Part shown: positions 30,771 through 32,007 of the stretch, piece after piece
Position numbering within the stretch: position 1 is the first letter of the stretch
Layout: each line of letters begins with the position of its first letter
Source of the DNA: Porogramme epimiltina
Taxonomy: Eukaryota; Basidiomycota; Agaricomycetes; Polyporales; Polyporaceae
Assembly (NCBI GenBank): GCA_900155495.1
Contig: FTLJ01001127.1
Location: forward strand, 1 to 32,007
Length of the DNA: 32,007 bases
Reading direction: 5' to 3'
Notes under the pieces: model-generated
The model's input: only the letters and a program-made list of their open reading frames with translations
What the model was told of the DNA's origin: nothing
Database searches by the model: none
Position numbers and translations under genes: made by a program

Positions 30771-31795
30771 TCATTCATTACGATTAATGAGGTACAAAGT
30801 TAATCGTTCTTTATGGACCGAGCTCCCCACCAGACGCGTGACACGCTTCATCCATCTACTGTGGGAAAAATTTCAATCTCAGCTTACCTTTCACTAGCAC
30901 AGCCACATCAAAGACTACAAAATTTACTTACCTCTAAACCCCATGCTCTGGTTAGGGTCCCCACCTAGGGTTAGACAAGTGCTGGGTTGACCTTATGCAC
31001 TACCACTTCCCTGCTGGGCGCTACACCCTCTACACTACCTATTAGGTCCTCCACACCGTGTTTAGGTGTCTGCTCACTGTCCACCAGCGTCTATTTAGCA
31101 GAGGTGGCTATACAATGCCTTTGATGGGCTCTATATGACTGCACTAGTGCTCATTAGCTTCCACAGTGGGCGCTATTGCTCATAGGTGGCTGTGGGCTGC
31201 CTCAAATGGGCTGCTCACTGTGTTTTAACCCTTGCTCACAGTCTATAGGTGTCTAATATAGTTATAAGTGGCAACACTTGCAATATCAAGTAACCAGGGT
31301 GTAGTAAGCACCCAGAACCAATGAGGTTACTATGAGCCAGTTCCACATGTTTCACTCAGATTAGTATCTTAAGAGTGTACACATCAAGTTTCAAGTCATT
31401 CCCATCATTGTAGCATATTTTATTCAGGACACAAGGTGCTAGATGGTGCTAGTTGTAGTAGGTGCAAGTACTAGTACAGTAAAAATATGTAAGGCATAAA
31501 TCAGACAGCTGTGTGCCCCAGTAAGGCTGATAATAGTGAGTAGAGCTCATGAGTATGCAAGAATCATCATTTGGGCCAGTGTTAGTTGTGTGGAAGAGGC
31601 CATAATTAGACATTGGAGCAGTATCATTTACAGAAGCTTCAAGTAGGGTTTCTACAGTAACTGGACTTATAATGAGGCTGCTATAGCCTTAATAGTATTA
31701 CCATTGGTCTATTATAGCAGTTACACAGCTTATTTCTCACACCAGAAACAAAATTTCAGAGTGGTAGCCCATGAGGATGGTGCATTAGGTAGCAG
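30771..31795. other. Repeat-region DNA without genes
   Basis: No open frame of note. Between about 31000 and 31260 short words recur with variation (TGCTCACTGT, GCTCATTAG, GCTCATAGGTGGCT, CTATAGGTGTCT), which looks like a degenerate short repeat. No domain fragment was recognised. Confidence 0.5.
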
Positions 31796-31998
31796 TTACA
31801 AAACTGTCTCAATGCATTGAGATCAAAGAATAATTGACAGATCCATCAAATCTTATCCAAATTACGTGATTGAACATGCGTGGGAAACTCAAGAAGCACA
31901 GCTTTCCAACGCATCCTCAATCACGTGATTTGGTGCAAATCTGACTGAGATATGGGCATTGAGACACAAAACTGAAAAACATTGAGACAGTTTTGTAA
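31796..31998. mobile_element. Miniature inverted-repeat element flanked by TA
   Basis: TTACAAAACTGTCTCAATG at 31796..31814 is the exact complement of 31980..31998 (19 of 19). Read as CAAAAC...GTTTTG it is flanked by TA on both sides, the target duplication of Tc1/mariner-type elements. Inside, 31857..31889 and 31901..31933 are near-complementary (TTACGTGATTGA against TCAATCACGTGA), so the whole 203 bases can fold. CATTGAGACA occurs twice near the right end and TCTCAATGCATTGAGA is a palindrome at the left. No coding capacity. Confidence 0.8.
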
Positions 31999-32007
31999 GT
32001 CACTGTA

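Noticed and set aside
1..32007. CRISPR array, bacterial operons, rRNA or a secondary-metabolite cluster
   Set aside because: No spaced direct repeats, ribosome binding sites, rRNA sequence or backbone synthase genes are visible; introns show the DNA is fungal nuclear.

Overview
The window is nuclear DNA from a filamentous fungus, most likely an agaricomycete basidiomycete. The coding part is GC-rich. Every gene but one is cut by many 43-79 base introns with GT-AG ends and CTNA-like branch sites, and exons go down to 8 bases. Gene content fits a wood- or litter-decay fungus: secreted GH27 alpha-galactosidases, NAD-dependent formate dehydrogenase and an Old Yellow Enzyme-like oxidoreductase. 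Genus cannot be named from sequence alone. All gene models below were spliced by hand. Each closes to a whole number of codons; the weakest junctions are named.

Layout. 803-3178 (-): MYND zinc-finger protein. 3656-6149 and 7017-9570 (-): two tandem GH27 alpha-galactosidases with the same 22-exon architecture. 10320-11921 (-): mitochondrial-type formate dehydrogenase. 13096-15086 (-): Old Yellow Enzyme-like flavoprotein with a C-terminal membrane anchor. 15582-16084 (+): spliceosomal SmD1, divergent from the flavoprotein. 17496-20497 (+): long coiled-coil protein of unknown function. 22546-25289 (-): kinesin resembling the kinesin-10/KIF22 class. 25638-27443 (+): MFAP1-type spliceosome protein with an added zinc knuckle, divergent from the kinesin. 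From about 27,450 to the end the DNA changes character: lower GC, no long open frames, almost no CpG at first, then foldback elements, a tRNA-derived element, and a broken copy of a DUF6589-like gene common in mushroom genomes. This is a transposon-derived block.

How the genes relate. The two alpha-galactosidases are a recent-to-moderate tandem duplication that share an upstream promoter motif. One copy (3656-6149) has acquired unusual splice donors and changes near conserved sites. Formate dehydrogenase plausibly removes formate made from oxalate. The remaining genes are housekeeping (splicing, chromosome movement) or unknown and do not form a cluster. No biosynthetic cluster, CRISPR array, rRNA or functional tRNA was seen. 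The most novel-looking items are the coiled-coil protein with a possible N-terminal DNA-binding fold, the microexons that carry essential residues, the MFAP1-zinc knuckle arrangement, and the small foldback elements at the right end.
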